The notes below the pieces were generated by a model. The model was given only the letters and a program-made list of their open reading frames with translations. It made no database searches and was not told the origin of the DNA. The translations under genes were made by a program, and so were the position numbers. A stretch of DNA of 64,000 bases, taken from the NCBI RefSeq assembly GCF_029784155.1, contig NC_073692.1, positions 330,479,920-330,543,919 of the forward strand, written 5' to 3'. Below, piece after piece: positions 1 to 10,504 of the stretch (the first letter of the stretch is position 1; the number at the start of each line of letters is the position of its first letter). Source of the DNA: Uranotaenia lowii (taxonomy: Eukaryota > Arthropoda > Insecta > Diptera > Culicidae).

Positions 1-3000
1 ATCTTTACCAACAATGCTCAATTGACAGTTAACAGAATCGTTGGCTATTCTGAATATAAGGCGACTGGCAGAATGACGTCAGCTGAGCGTAAAGTTCTAT
101 GCGACGATGGAACACCGGGCGCCACTCATACAACAAAAAGGCTTTTGAAAACATTGATGAAATTTGGTTGAAAGGGAAGCACAAAATAAGCTTTCATTTC
201 AAAAAGTCAGAAGTTCAGAAATTTCGCAATGCGATGGCGACACATAGGGTTATTTTCACTTCCAAACAACTGTCTTCATATTGTGGAGTTTGGCTCCATA
301 AAGTAAGAAATTTAAAAATTGCTTGAATGGTATTTTAAAATTTTGCCCTTTTGAATTTGTTAGCTGAGATTATGAGCTTCTAGCAAAAGCCATCTCAAAT
401 GCCCGGGGCGTTGCACAGTGGTTTGACACGCCAAATAGATGTTGGAATGTTAACCTTGCTAAAACATTTTTTTTAATTCGACTCACATCAAATATTTTAA
501 GGAGTAATTGGAAAGCAAACGATATTTTCCTGAACTTCCAACTTCTGTTTCCATGAAAAAAATAGAACAAAAATCCAAAAAATTAAATCTGAGTAGGTAT
601 ATGGTTCCCAAGCAATAGAAAACGATTCCAAAACTCAATTAATTATGTATTTTATATACTAAAGTCATAAATTGCCTTCGATCTAACAATTTTTAGATAA
701 GAAAAACATCTTAAGTCTTGTCAGATGCTTAATTTAATTTAGTTTTTTTTTAATATTTCGAACCACTGTGTTCTGTAGGAGACCACGTGGCTTTTGCTCG
801 GCAGACTGCAATGCAAATGCTGTTCGCACGCATACCAATGTACCTTCGATTCATGGTTCCCAAATAGCGATTTTTGCATTTTCAATGCTCGGATATGACT
901 TTTAGTTAGTCGAATCACTTATGTTCTCCAACTTATTTCGAAGCTAAAGTTGATAGCAACGGTCTTATCATACAACCCAATAAGTATGAAGACATTTGTG
1001 CGTAGTTTTAAATGAAGTTTTAGGGAAAACATCAGCCCAAAAATACCTCTTTAATGAACATGTATTTTTTCCAGCTTCCAACACTGGTAGTGTATTGCGA
1101 TTGAAGTTGCATGCCAAGAAAAGGAACAAAATTAGTTTTAAATTTTTATTCAAAACCTAAATAAATATTCACTCTTTAGTCTTTCTAGTATTTTTTTATT
1201 TTTTGCCGAGTTTAACTGTAAGCATGAGTATTTATTGCAAATTTTTCAAATGAATGTCCGTGTTTGAAATCGCATGTGAATTTAACAGTTGCACTAGAAA
1301 GGTGAGTTCATCTGATTTTCATACGGTGATTTCCAACATAATTTCCTCGGATGCAGATCGAAAAAAAATTAACTTCTTTATTAAAGTACAAACAATAAAA
1401 AAAATTCGGTATGCACAGATGTGAAACAAATTATTCTCTTCGCAATGAAAATAAATTCAAATTTTTTTAAGCTCAATTTGGACCTGAAAAACATGAAAAG
1501 ACATGTTGGCATGCCAAGAAAAGGACCATGCCAAAATAGGGCTCACTTACCCTATTACTAATTTTCTAGATTTATCCAGGCATGCCCATAAACAAAATAA
1601 GGAATTCGAAAAAAATTAAGTCTGACTGGGATGGCCACATATTTTTAAAACTTTCCCGATTTTACCCGGGTTTATTCAGATTTTTTGCTAAATCAAATAG
1701 AAATATTTCAAATGTCTTTTTGAAATTTTTTAAATTTTGTGTTACAAAACCGATTTTTTAAAGTAATTTTTTTCGTTGGATACGATTTGAACACTACTGT
1801 TGTAATTCTATAAAAAATTTCAAGTAATATTTTTTTTTTTGCTCTTGTATGTTTGAGAATAAGAACTAGTTTTTGTTCAAATTTTGTCTTTTTTTACAAG
1901 TTTTTCAAAAAATCGTTCAGATTCGACCGTGTGGATACATGTCGTAGAAAGTATTGTATGCTTTATGGTAAAGATCATCGTACTTTTTGACAACTAATTT
2001 GATGACATTTAGCAAAAATTAGACATTCATCTAATACGATATAAAAAAAAGCAATTCCAAAAAGCTTGGCACCAATTTTGACATGTTTTATCCTAGATTT
2101 AACTGGAATCCAATCACTCTTTTGATAAACGTCCTAGAACCGACAAGTCATTTAATGTCCTTCCGCTAATGGTGACATTTTGAAAATCAAAGAGACCTCT
2201 ACTTAAAAAAGATCTGAAATTTCTGGTTGGAAATAATTGACTTAAAAACATGAGGGGCATAAAGGAGGTAGAATTAGAAGATTTCTACTAGAAATAGAAG
2301 AAGAAATAGAAGTATTTCTATTGAAAACTCAACAGGATATTCGACCGAATATTCGTTTGGCCGAATAGTTGGAAAGGTCAATATTCGGTATTCGGCCGTT
2401 CGCCTATTCGGTACATCTCTAGTGGTAAGATATCGGATAGCAAACTTGGAGGACTGGAATTCAAATCTCGATTGAGGATTTTTTTTTCGTTTGGCTCAAA
2501 TAATAAAATACCCGGATTTTGCCCGAATTTATTCACTTTATTTGGCAAATCAAATAAAAAAACAAATTGTGTTGTAAATTTTTTTAATTTATGTCCCAAA
2601 ACGAAATTATTCGACCCAAAAAGAAAAATTAAAATAATAATGAAAGATTTTTTTTTTAAATAAAATAAAAAAATTGCACTAATGATGAAATTAGGCCCAG
2701 GATCAAATCAAATGAAACACTATAAAAATGTTGAAAACAAAATTGATGACTTCATTTTCTTGTTCATCGAAAAAATCAATACAAGACATTAGGTTCAGTT
2801 TGTGTACTGTTGACAAAAATAAACAATCTTAAATTTTCGTTTAAAAATTGTATGCAAACTAAAATTTGACCACATTTTGTTTTCATTTTATATCCAGGTG
2901 AATATGGGCTTATTTGTAAGAGGTAATTTTCTATTTGTTTCCTAGTCCCAACGAATTGTTCATGAAAGTCCTCACACTAACTTAGCTCAAAACATAAAAT

Positions 3001-3520
3001 ACTAATTTTTCAAGTAAAGTAGAACCCATCTTTTTTCATTATAGAACCCCATGAGTACTGTAACTTCAGGTAAACCTGACAAAACTTATAAAAAAAATTG
3101 ATTTTTTTAAGTAAATAAACCATCCTGAATATTTGAACACTCTTAAATCGATAACTAAGTTGTCAGGATACTTTTTCTGGTCTTACTACAATCATCGATA
3201 AGAAATTCTATTAGATTTAATATTTTACATGAACAAAAATAATTGAACTCAAAGTTTATTTTTTAAATTTGTATAGATGGCTTAGTTTCTATATAGATCG
3301 ATATTTCATTTTGAATTCAGATTAAAAAATCCAAAAAATGACTTTTTAACTTAATTATAAATTAATATCATGGGATAATGTATGCAACAGGAAAGAGAGG
3401 GGAATATACCCATCTTTCATCGCATTATTTTGATGTTTAAAAATGTTCTCGACCCGAGCCGAATTTCCAATACTTCGAACTGACCTGGTGTGGGTTATTC
3501 ACCGTCACTTTGATCCACGG
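1..3520. other. AT-rich non-coding DNA, repeat fragments
   Basis: No gene is supported here. The stretch is about two-thirds A+T with many short unrelated open frames. It holds diverged repeat pieces. One module occurs near 1650-1700 and again near 2505-2560, with a shared 'gattttrcccg..ttattca' core. Another occurs near 3120-3220 and reappears near 57860-57980. A stretch at 2340-2425, rich in ATTCGG and ending ACATCTCTA, resembles one end of a hAT-type element (TAGAGATG start on the minus strand), but no partner end was found. It may be first-intron or upstream DNA of the calpain gene. Confidence 0.5.
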
Positions 3521-3628
3521 CGTTTTTGTATCAAATTTTATTGACTATGTTGCTCAAATGCAACATAGTTCAAGTTCAAGGAACAATCCTTAGCCTTAAA
3601 GATTGTTCCGGAAAATTAGGGGTGCTTA

Positions 3629-3636
3629 TTATATAC
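3629..3636 (+). promoter_or_regulatory. Possible TATA box upstream of the 3864 reading frame
   Basis: A TTATATAC motif lies about 230 bases before the ATG at 3864, at the left edge of a patch with clearly higher G+C than its surroundings. The position suits a core promoter with a 5' leader of about 200 bases. In AT-rich DNA such motifs arise by chance, so this is only suggestive. Confidence 0.25.
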
Positions 3637-3863
3637 CGCATTTTCTACAAGTTCCCGACAAGAAGAGAAAACAGCACTGAAACAACGAGACTTCCCGCGG
3701 TGCTCCCTAATGGAGTGTCCATGTACGGGGCCAGTCGGAGCTTTTAGCCCCATTCCAGATTTCTTCTTAACCACACACTCGGTATAGTCGGTGGTCATTA
3801 CAAGGTTCAACCAACTGGTGCTTGTCCTAGTCCTTTCTATCCGGAAGCCCGGTGCGTTCGTCG

Positions 3864-4247
3864 ATGGCTGAGTTAGTTAGTCAGTCTTGGGTAGCGATTG
3901 ATTCGGGTATGACTAGTTGCAGCGGTAGCAATTCGGTAGTGGAATCTCTAGTTCAGCGGGTTATCCATAGGAATTTGGTGTTCGTTGATCCGCAGATCTT
4001 TGGCCAAGAGTTGGAGGTTGTTAAGGATCCGCGTAGTTACAGTGTTAATCGCGGTTTTTATCAGCATGGCATGTACGATCGAAGTTACGGGAGATATTGT
4101 GTGGAGAATCCCTTGGAGGAGTACGATGAGCAGCAGTATTACCGGAATTATAACTATCAGTGTCCGGTGCATGCCCGGTATCTGCCGCAGATTCCGCTGA
4201 AGAAATACTACACCAACGAGGGAGAATACATCTATCGAGTTCTGTAA
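3864..4247 (+). CDS. Hypothetical Tyr-rich 127-aa reading frame
   Basis: The product is not recognised. The frame opens at ATG 3864 and closes at TAA 4245-4247. A GTG four codons upstream is also in frame but ATG is preferred. The patch 3600-4250 has near-balanced base composition while the flanks are strongly AT-rich, which is what a real exon looks like here. The protein has no signal peptide or membrane segment by eye. Its C-terminal half is very rich in Tyr, with Arg, Asn and Gln, and it carries a few Cys. It could be a small single-exon gene, a terminal exon, or an alternative 5' exon of the downstream calpain. The last possibility is weak: no strong donor is seen before the stop, only CGA|GTTCTG and TCT|GTAACA. 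A remnant of an unrecognised transposon is not excluded. Confidence 0.4.
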   Translation: MAELVSQSWVAIDSGMTSCSGSNSVVESLVQRVIHRNLVFVDPQIFGQELEVVKDPRSYSVNRGFYQHGMYDRSYGRYCVENPLEEYDEQQYYRNYNYQCPVHARYLPQIPLKKYYTNEGEYIYRVL

Positions 4248-4602
4248 CAAATTCATTAAACTCTGTGCTACTGGAAAAATCTGAAACCTGCTCTGGTTAC
4301 CATATTTGGAGTTGCTCTCTAAATCTATTTTTATCTATTTTAGGTTTTATTTTATTTTATCAATTATCTGGATAAACTCAATATTGAAACATAAAAATTA
4401 TTGGATTTGAATTAAATTTGAGCAAATTTCGTATTTTTCCATACAAAATTTCAAATCAAACCCGAGTTTCTTAATTTCATTACAAAAATCTGCAAAAATC
4501 ATGTCGTTCCTTTTGATTAAAAAAAGAATACTTTTTAAACCGGTTTTTGGAATTCAAAAAATGTTGCAAAATGACACACCCTCATATATGTACATGGAAA
4601 TA

Positions 4603-5153
4603 AGACTGGTCAAATTTGTACCAAAAAAAATTCAAACGGCTTTGGATCCAATAACAATTGTACAAAGTAAGGTGGCTCTAGGATTTGACATGGGCTGGAG
4701 CAGAAACTTCAGAGTTTGTATGGGAATAAGTATAGAAAAAGTGATTTTTTTTGTTCAAAAAATCGCGCAGTTTTTTCATCGGATAAAATTCGATAGCTCA
4801 AAGCTGCATCGTGTAGCTGAAGATTTACAGAACAATTCAGAGGTGCCGTTTAAATTGATGATCGTTGAGTTTTTTTTGTCGATATTTATTTTAAAGTTTT
4901 GACAATTTTTTTTTCCTGTAAATCTTCAACTCCACAATAAAGCTTGAAGATATTGGTTTAAGAAAATGGTGAGTTTGCACGATTTTTTTAACAAAAATAA
5001 CCACAGTTTCAATACTAATTGCCATTCAAACTTTGAATTTTTTGCTACAGCAAATGTCAAATCCTTGAGCCTACAGATTTTGCACAGTTGAAATTGGGCC
5101 CAAAAGGAACCCAAAACCTATTGATACTTTTTTTATACAATTTTGGTCAGTCT
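4603..5153. mobile_element. MITE with diverged inverted arms
   Basis: The left end reads AGACTGGTCAAATTTGTA and the right end, on the minus strand, reads AGACTGACCAAAATTGTA. The arms continue inward as imperfect inverted repeats, for example GAAGATTTACAG near 4820 against CTGTAAATCTTC near 4917. The flanks fit a TA-type target imperfectly (TA on the left, AA on the right). The 133-codon frame at 4501-4902 overlaps this element and is judged non-coding. The family is not known. Confidence 0.55.
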
Positions 5154-5451
5154 AATGTGCATTTAGGCTTAACTGCTTCAGATCTCAAGTAAAATAATTC
5201 GAGAGACATTACTGAATATACTAGTAGTAAAGAAGAATAAAGTAGAGTAGTAAAACAAATTGAAGAATAAGGTTGCAAATTGAATTCTCTTCAAAATACA
5301 CCAAGGTTTTTTTACACTGATATACGTACCATGTAAAAAACCGTGCAAAAAAAACGTGTAAAAACCGTGCTAATTGCGGAAATCCGTGTAAAAAAACTTT
5401 TAAATTTCTGCAGCTCTGAAACTTGAAACAATAAGACATGTTACATGACAA

Positions 5452-6033
5452 TTAAGACCTGAGACCTAAGACTTGAGACCTTAGACTTGAGACCTGAGAC
5501 TTGAGACCTGAGACTTGAGACCTTAGACTTGAGACCTGAGACTTGAGACTTTCGACTTGAGACATGAGACCAGAGATCTGAAACCTGCGAACTGGTACTG
5601 GTGCGACTTGAGATCTGACAATTGAGAGATGAGATGTGAGAACAGATACCTGAGACCTGAGACTTTCGACATGATACCTGAGACCTGACAATCGAGACTT
5701 GAGACTTGACACCTGAGACCTGAGACCTGAGACCTGAGACCTGCGACCTGATACATGAGACCTGAGACATGAGACATGGGACATAAGACCTGAGACCTGA
5801 AACGTAAAACATGAGACATGAGAAATTGGGCCTGAGACCTGAGACATGAGACATGAGACATGAGACATGAGACATGAGACCTGAGACATGACACATGACA
5901 CATGAGACATGAAACATGAGACATTAGACCTGAGACATGAAACATGAGACCTGAGACCTGATACCTGAGACCTGAGACCTGATACCTGATACCTGAGACC
6001 TGAGACCTGAGACCTGAGACATGAGACATGAGA
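5452..6033. repeat. Heptamer minisatellite, TGAGACC orientation
   Basis: About 80 imperfect copies of a 7-base unit, TGAGACC or TGAGACA, run in one orientation. Because 7 is not a multiple of 3 and the unit lacks stops on the minus strand, all three minus-strand frames stay open as Ser-Gln-Val/Ser-His-Val repeats. These apparent proteins are artefacts of the array. Confidence 0.9.
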
Positions 6034-6365
6034 CAGGTCTCAAGTGTCAGGTCTCAGGTTTCTTGTCTCAGGTCTCAGGTCGCATGTCTTTTGTCTCAGA
6101 TCTCAAGTCTCATGCCTTTTGTCTTATGATCTCTGGTCTCGGGTCTCAGGTTTCATGCCTTAGGTCTCGAATCTCATGGCTCTTGTCTAAGGTCTCAGGT
6201 CTAAAGTCTCATATCTCAGGTCTCATGTTTTATGGTTCTTGTCTCATGCCTCAGGTCTCATGTCTTATGTTTCATGGCTCATAATCAGGTCTCAAGTCTC
6301 ATATCTCTAGTCTCAGGTCTCAAGTGTCAGGTCTCAGTTCTTAGGTCTCATTTATTACGTTCTTA
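6034..6365. repeat. Heptamer minisatellite, inverted (GGTCTCA) arm
   Basis: At about position 6034 the array flips: the same unit continues as GGTCTCA, the reverse complement of TGAGACC, for about 330 bases. The two arms form a large inverted repeat able to fold into a hairpin. The switch point is abrupt (GAGACAGGTCTC). The right arm is shorter and more degenerate. Confidence 0.88.
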
Positions 6366-6556
6366 GTCTCAGAGCTAAGATTTTCCTAACTTCAAAAAGA
6401 TTGTGTTTTCCTTTAAAAAGGACTTATTTTCTAAAAAAAAACGTGTTCATTATCTAAATCTGTGTAAAAAAAACACCGTGTTAATTCCAGAAAACCGTCT
6501 AAAAAAGCCGTATTAAAGAACTGTGTAAAAAACCGCGTAAAATAAACCTTGGTGTA

Positions 6557-7914
6557 AATATATTAACAACAACGTCTACTTGTTCAATATGAATTCACGA
6601 TAATATTGATAATTTATGACATCTGAACATAAATTTTTTGTTCTAATTGAAGAAACGAGATTGAAAATCAAAGAATTACACATAATTTGAAATGCGTTAT
6701 TTATTTATTTTTTTGAAAAACTAAAAGTAAAGTAATGCTTGCTTTTTAAATACCCCACCTTCTGAAGAGTCAAAACAGCATTAAGATCATACATACATAT
6801 ATCTCGATTAAATTTTTTCAAAAATTAAAGGTGTGGCGCGAATTCACAGCTTGGAAAGTGTAATACTGTAAGCCACCATATCATTTGATTCTTAATTTCC
6901 ATAACGAAGTTGATCAGCACTCAAGAAATGCAGAATGTTGATGACAGGATTGCCGAAATTTATGTTTGTAAAACGCCTATATCCTAAAATAACCCGTAAT
7001 ACAGGAAAAAAAATTATTTTTTAACTAAAACCACGAATCTAAGCCCTCATCAACACCATAAGAGGGTAGATTTCAAATCAGATTTGATAAAGTTTTTCTT
7101 ACGAATGGACTGATACCATAATATGGCAATCTTAATTTTTGTTTTGATCCATAAAATTTTAAAAGACATAGATTTTTATTTAACTACCGTTTTTCCGTTT
7201 GAGAGTTATCAGTTTCAAACATTTTCAATATAATTACACTAGAATATTGCCAGGGAATTTAAATTTCGCCTAACAAGACTTAAATCCTTTTCATAATTCC
7301 GTTAAGTTTACCGTATTTTTGCAGAATTGGGAAACTACTGTAACTTTTTTATTAGAAGACAAAATTATAAGCGGTCCTTTTAAAAGTTGTTCATTGAATA
7401 AAAAATCTGTTTTCAAAACCTTTTAAATGGTCTACAGTTTGCCAAGAAAGTGCACAAATTTATTTAATGAATTTTAACCTATCTTCAAGAGTTATCTGGA
7501 AAACAAGAGCTACCAGATAAAAAACTAATTGCATTGGATTAAAATTAGTAAAAAATTTCTCTTTAAGTCTTTGCACCTCGGAAAAATGTAAATTTGGTTG
7601 CTTTGTGTTCTCCGTACTTTCCTTCAAATAATCGGCCGTTTTTCGTATTATTTTTGGTAATTTCATTCTATTGGTTTTTTAAGTGGTCTCCAAAGTTGTG
7701 AGCTTTGGAACGGACTTTACTTTTTATTTTAGGGAGTTTTGAGAGCCTCAGGAAAACAGCCTCATATCATACTTTTAAAATCTTCGAACCACATTCACAT
7801 CATAATCAAAATTAAATTTTAAAATTCTGTTTCAAAAGTAGAGAGGCGAATCTACCAAGCAAGCCTCTCTAATAAAATAAATTAAATTAAAATTCAAAAA
7901 TATCGAATATTCAA
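6557..7914. other. Non-coding AT-rich DNA
   Basis: Nothing recognisable was seen: no coding signature, no inverted ends and no long tandem repeat. Short minus-strand frames such as that at 7460-7666 have no coding features. Confidence 0.5.
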
Positions 7915-7940
7915 CAAAATTTCACAACATTTGCTTATTA
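7915..7940. repeat. Target-site duplication, left copy (26 bp)
   Basis: This 26-base stretch recurs exactly at 10187-10212. The long exact duplication flanks the insertion at 7941-10186 and is the signature of target-primed reverse transcription. Confidence 0.8.
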
Positions 7941-8089
7941 GCTTAGCTTAGCTTAGCTTGTTTGACTACTCATATCCACCTTAAATCATTGAACTCGAAA
8001 TGCTATTTGTTTCAGGGGATGATAATGCTATTTAATAACGTACTTCAAAAGAAATGATGATTTTTGTTATTTTTTATCAATTCGTGCGC

Positions 8090-8570
8090 ATTTCAAATTC
8101 CATGATCGCTGGCGTGGCTAAGCAGAACAAGTTCCACGTCGCCAATGGTTGCTACTCCGTGATTAATCGAGGCCATCAATTTTGCACAAAGTCCAAAAGA
8201 ATGGTGCTTGGGATTAGCAGTTCATTCTCAATGTACAAAACTCATGCTCTCCGTTTTTTGAAATGATTAATAACGGCGCCGGCCACGTCCTAGTAGTCAA
8301 TGGGGAAAAGGAAGGAATGTAAGTTTGATACTCTTTAGGTTCAACTAGCAACTTCATGCTCCTGCATACTCCAAAAATAATTTTGAAACAGTCAGAACCA
8401 GAAATAAGTAAGTATCACCAACTATGGAAACCGTCTGTACGTCTGCGAATCTATATTCAAGTATCAAAGGAAGGGGTGTGTGTGATAGAAAAAGGTAAAG
8501 ATCAGGATCCATTTTGGTCAATGGTGCGATCGTATTTTCCTACACCTTCTATGCTCCTAGACATTTCATA
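8090..8570. other. Gene-like relic inside the retroposon
   Basis: Short blocks of balanced base composition and codon-like texture are seen around 8100-8330 and 8450-8570. They include a plus-strand run with Met-Ile-Ala-Gly-Val-Ala and, in another frame, Asn-Gly-Ala-Gly-His-Val-Leu. Frames break repeatedly and the minus strand also shows stops. I do not recognise a protein. It is probably a decayed piece of the element body. Confidence 0.25.
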
Positions 8571-9517
8571 AGGAAACTCCTACTTCTACGAGGCATTCGA
8601 TAAACGTTGAATAAATATATTTTGAGTTAAGTATTGAAAGAAAATTATTACCATCCACAATTCATCCCTACCAAACTAGCTTTTTTCCCTAACAGTGGTC
8701 CCTGTTTAATCAAAGAATTATCAAAAGGCTTTTATGGTTGAAAAAAAATCCTTTTTTTTTTTAATTGAATGTATTTTCATAATATGCCGACAAAAACTTC
8801 TCAAACTATTTTTCGTGATTAATACCATTTTGAAAATTCTTCAATTCTTTCTTCTCCTTGCCTCTTTTTGAGCTTCATTGCATGTACAAAGTAATGTTCA
8901 AATTTTTGCTACTTTTGAAAAGATCTGATATTTTTTTCGATTTACCAATTCGAGGAACTACTAATCAATCAGAACATTTTATTATTTTTAAATACTGGAT
9001 TTCTCCTATTAAAAACTGTTAATATAACTCAAACTCCGGAATCAATTACTAAGTTTTCATGTTGGTAATTCATTATAAATTTCACATAACGTTCTGAAAA
9101 TTAATTTTTAAGTATTGCCATTATTTTTATTTCAGTGTTATGAGTTTTCAAACAATTGATTATCAACATCGAAATGTTTCGAACAAATAATCCTTCAAAG
9201 TACTTCATACATAAATCAATTTTGTAAGCCATTTTCTTTACTTGGATTTATTGAAATCCGTATAAGCAACAAAAAATCTTGCACCATTACAGTATTGAAC
9301 ATTTGGGTCGATTAAAGTTTCAATTTATAACAGTCAAATTAAAAAAAAATTAACTTACTCCACAACATCTGATAACTTATAAAACAAAATGAACTCTTTT
9401 AGCAATATGAAAAAGTTTAATTGTAAGGAACTCTGATGTACGATTGCTAGAGAAATGAGGTCGTTCATCTTGCATCTGATTGTTAACGCTCAATAAGGTT
9501 AAGGTAATCTTGATTAA

Positions 9518-9751
9518 CCTTTTAATGCATAATGTTGTTTTAAAACAATAGTGAAAAAAGTCAACTTTTATGCAAACCTTCTCAAATAACTCACACGTGA
9601 TTGGCAAATCAATATTTACAACATTCTGTGCTGATTTCCTGTAATCTTTAGCACAACTTTAGTGAAGGAATGTTCCGTGAATATTAATGCATTTTAGAGA
9701 TAAATTGAATTTAGTTAGTGTTGTTTTAAAACAACACTATGCGTTAAAGGG
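9518..9751. mobile_element. piggyBac-like MITE (TTAA target)
   Basis: Left TTAA at 9514-9517 and right TTAA at 9752-9755 enclose a 234-base unit with inverted ends: CCTTTTAATGCATAATGTTG on the left, CCCTTTAACGCATAGTGTTG on the minus strand at the right. Both ends run on into GTTTTAAAACAA. TTAA targets and CCC-type ends are the piggyBac hallmark. The element is too short to encode a transposase. Confidence 0.75.
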
Positions 9752-10504
9752 TTAAGTAACATAAAATTTGTTACCTTTAAACAAAGAACAACTCAAAGTA
9801 AAAAGAAATTAAATGATCAAATAAATAATTTGTTTGGCATTATCGGTATCACAATGAAATTTTTGTCGGAAAATCAAATTGTTACTGAGCAAGTTTACCT
9901 TCAATTTAACTGTAACTAGTATCATTAACAGAGTAATTATCCGGAAATATAGAAATACCACTTATCTTAAACATCCCGCCGGTCGCAAAAAATAGGATCC
10001 AGGGACAGTCCGGAGGGCGTAGAACCAGTCCCTTTCAGGCACAGTTCCAGCAAAGAGTATTCCAAGAAATCTTCGCCGAATCCGAATCAGGAAGCCAACA
10101 AGTAAAAGAAACCTGTAATCCTCAAAGAAAACACTCAACACTAATTCAAAACTGCACTTGTAGATTTAAAAAAATCAAAAAAACTCCAAAATTTCACAAC
10201 ATTTGCTTATTATTCAAAAACTTGAAACTCTGGTACGTTATTATTTAAAATTTGTTGTTTTGCTTAAGTCACTTCAATAATTATGAAAATTAAATCAAAC
10301 TTAAATAGCTTGGTATTGGCAACGTACTTTGAGGAAAATTTAAAGAATTTATCTAATGTTTATGGATCACTTACACATTTCAAATCAAAATTTGATATTA
10401 TGAAACAATCCACTTTTTTTCTGTGTGCAAACAAGGGTGAATTTTGATATTCTACTCGAAAAGAGTTCAGGAGATCCATACAATTTTTCAACAATACCAC
10501 TTCA

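Larger units (their letters stand above)
5297..6556. mobile_element. TA-flanked MITE carrying an inverted minisatellite
   Basis: The ends are inverted copies: TACACCAAGGTTT at 5297 and AAACCTTGGTGTA ending 6556, so the unit is CACCAAGGTTT...AAACCTTGGTG inside a duplicated TA. Subterminal stretches on both sides repeat CCGTGTAAAAAA-type motifs. This TIR plus TA pattern is typical of non-autonomous Tc1/mariner-like MITEs. The inside is almost entirely the heptamer array listed separately. No transposase is present. Confidence 0.7.
7941..10186 (-). mobile_element. Retroposon-type insertion with pentamer tail
   Basis: A 2.25-kb segment lies between exact 26-base target duplications. At its left edge it carries a short tandem pentamer (GCTTA, three to four copies), which on the minus strand is a (TAAGC)n tail. 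A long duplication plus a repeat tail points to a non-LTR-type insertion in minus orientation. No reverse transcriptase or ORF1 frame was found on either strand, so it is a 5'-truncated, decayed or non-autonomous passenger. A stretch at 8090-8570 and another at 9975-10130 have higher G+C and may be relics of its body. A TTAA-flanked MITE sits inside (9518-9751). Confidence 0.65.

Noticed and set aside
67..90. TGACGTCA motif at 74-81 as a cAMP-response element
   Set aside because: Single short palindrome with no promoter context.
4501..4902. 133-codon plus-strand frame
   Set aside because: Very AT-rich, overlaps an inverted-repeat MITE, and shows no domain or codon preference.
5441..6029. Three overlapping minus-strand reading frames of 152-168 codons with Ser-Gln-Val repeats
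   Set aside because: They are the three frames of one 7-base minisatellite without stops; no real protein is implied.
5441..6365. CRISPR-like array
   Set aside because: Units are 7 bases with no spacers, in a eukaryotic setting.
7940..7960. GCTTA repeats as a telomere-like tract
   Set aside because: Only three to four copies, at the edge of an insertion with target duplications; better explained as a retroposon tail.
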